Origin: DASSHC01 sp035693105
GTDB lineage: Bacteria; Chloroflexota; Chloroflexia; Thermomicrobiales; Thermomicrobiaceae
Reading direction: 5' to 3'
Assembly: GCA_035693105.1 (NCBI GenBank)
Contig: DASSHC010000190.1
Location: 1 to 7,696 of the forward strand
Length of the DNA stretch: 7,696 nucleotides
Shown here: positions 7,029 through 7,696 of the stretch, piece after piece
How positions within the stretch are numbered: position 1 is the first letter of the stretch
How the letters are laid out: every line of letters begins with the position of its first letter
The notes under the pieces: generated by a model
The model's database searches: none
What the model saw: the letters and a program-made list of their open reading frames with translations, nothing else
Told to the model about the DNA's origin: nothing
Translations under genes and position numbers: made by a program

Positions 7029-7696
7029 ATGGGTGAAACACGAGGGTTTGGCGTGGCGGGCGAGTATCCCCAGGAGACGATTCACGTCGCGGCGCGGGCT
7101 GCCGCGCACGCGGGATTTCGATCGTTCTGGTTGAGCCAGCCGCCCGAGCGCGACTCGCTCGTGACCCTCGCCGAGGTCGCGCGCCTGACCGAGACAATCG
7201 AGCTTGGGATCGGCGCGATCCCCCTAACGCTCCGCCCGGCCCAGGGCATCGCCGAGGCGGTCGTGCAGCTCGAACTGCCCCTTGCCCGGCTGCGGCTCGG
7301 GATCGGAAGCGGCACCGAGCCGGGCGCGCTGGATCGGGTTCGCCAGGGCGTGCTCCTCCTCAAGGAGCAACTGGACGTCCACGTGGCGGTCGCGCCGCTG
7401 GGTCCGAAGATGTGCCGCGTGGCGGGCGAAGTCGCGGATAGCGTGCTGCTCAACTGGCTGGTGCCCGCGTTCGCGCGGACCTCGATCGAGTGGGTTCGCG
7501 CGGGCGCCCAAGCAGCCGGACGCCGGCCGCCGCCCGTCTGCACCTACGTGCGCTGCGCGCTGGGGCAGGCCTCGCTGCCGCGGCTGCGGCAGGAGTGCGA
7601 TCGCTATGGGTCGTTCCCACACTACGCGGCGCATTTCCGGCGGCAAGGGGTTGAGCCGCTCGCGGCGACGATCTTCGTCGAAAGCCAGGATGAGCT
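7029..7696 (+). CDS. LLM-class (luciferase-like) flavin/F420-dependent oxidoreductase, 3' end cut by window
   Basis: The frame is open from ATG 7029 to the window end, giving 222 codons. The translation has luciferase-like monooxygenase features: HAGFRSFWLSQPPERDSL at residues 27-44, then LAEVARLTETIELGIGAIPL (47-66), the loop LRLGIGSG (88-95), LGPKM (124-128), and the family signature VAGEVADSVLLNWL (131-144) followed by an RTSIEWVRAGAQAAGR helix. These proteins are TIM-barrel enzymes using FMN or coenzyme F420 for hydride transfer or monooxygenation; which cofactor and substrate apply here cannot be told. GGAGG lies 12 nt upstream, slightly far. Upstream, the frame holds only a TTG at 6951 before a stop at 6930-6932. 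The span between LGIGSG and LGPKM is only about 28 residues, much shorter than in family members I know, with the frame intact across it. It is divergent from the transporter-hyu operon and may share its control region. A functional link is possible but unproven. Confidence 0.88.
   Translation, partial: MGETRGFGVAGEYPQETIHVAARAAAHAGFRSFWLSQPPERDSLVTLAEVARLTETIELGIGAIPLTLRPAQGIAEAVVQLELPLARLRLGIGSGTEPGALDRVRQGVLLLKEQLDVHVAVAPLGPKMCRVAGEVADSVLLNWLVPAFARTSIEWVRAGAQAAGRRPPPVCTYVRCALGQASLPRLRQECDRYGSFPHYAAHFRRQGVEPLAATIFVESQDE

Noticed and set aside
6580..7197. N-terminal extension of the binding-protein frame (open to 7197)
   Set aside because: The export leader starts at the ATG at 6579. The extension is Arg/Ser/Pro-rich, overlaps the divergent LLM gene and has no domain.
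7082..7646. Minus-strand frames opposite the LLM gene (7543-7082 and 7646-7224)
   Set aside because: Their translations are low-complexity and Arg/Ser/Ala-rich, antisense to a plus-strand frame carrying clear LLM signatures.

Overview
The window is G+C-rich bacterial DNA, roughly two thirds G+C by eye, with strong third-position G/C bias and some TTG/GTG starts. The solute-binding protein has a long N-region, a twin arginine, then a lipobox ending AAC-GG and a Ser/Ala/Thr-rich linker. This leader style reminds me of Chloroflexota of the Thermomicrobia/Sphaerobacter type. That placement is an inference from style, not a proof. I see no RNA genes, insertion sequences, CRISPR arrays or phage genes.

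About 85% of the window (1-6579) is one minus-strand gene cluster. In transcription order it runs: a lipoprotein solute-binding protein (6579-5302), an ABC ATPase (5286-4186), two PotB/PotC-type permeases (4189-3293 and 3292-2486), a HyuA-type hydantoinase/oxoprolinase A subunit (2411-294), and the first 99 codons of the matching HyuB subunit (297-1, cut by the window edge). The junctions are very tight: a 15-bp gap, a 4-bp ATGA overlap, a directly abutting stop/start, a 74-bp gap, and another ATGA overlap. This looks like a single operon.

The likely logic is import followed by ring opening. The binding protein captures a small solute outside the membrane, the two permeases and the ATPase bring it in, and the HyuA/HyuB enzyme hydrolyses a cyclic amide (hydantoin, 5-oxoproline or a similar lactam/imide) or acts on a related compound. 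The transporter belongs to the spermidine/putrescine-type (PotABCD) family by architecture. Its neighbours argue that the substrate may not be a polyamine.

A 449-bp non-coding stretch (6580-7028) separates this operon from a divergent plus-strand gene (7029 to the window end), which encodes a luciferase-like (LLM) flavin/F420-dependent oxidoreductase. That protein is unusually compact in its middle. The intergenic stretch holds an 11-position imperfect GC-rich hairpin next to a possible extended -10 element for the operon, plus a weak sigma70-like promoter for the divergent gene. No regulator gene lies inside the window. The window shows a coherent transport/catabolic operon of known families rather than an obviously new system; the least explained points are the real substrate and the shortened LLM protein.
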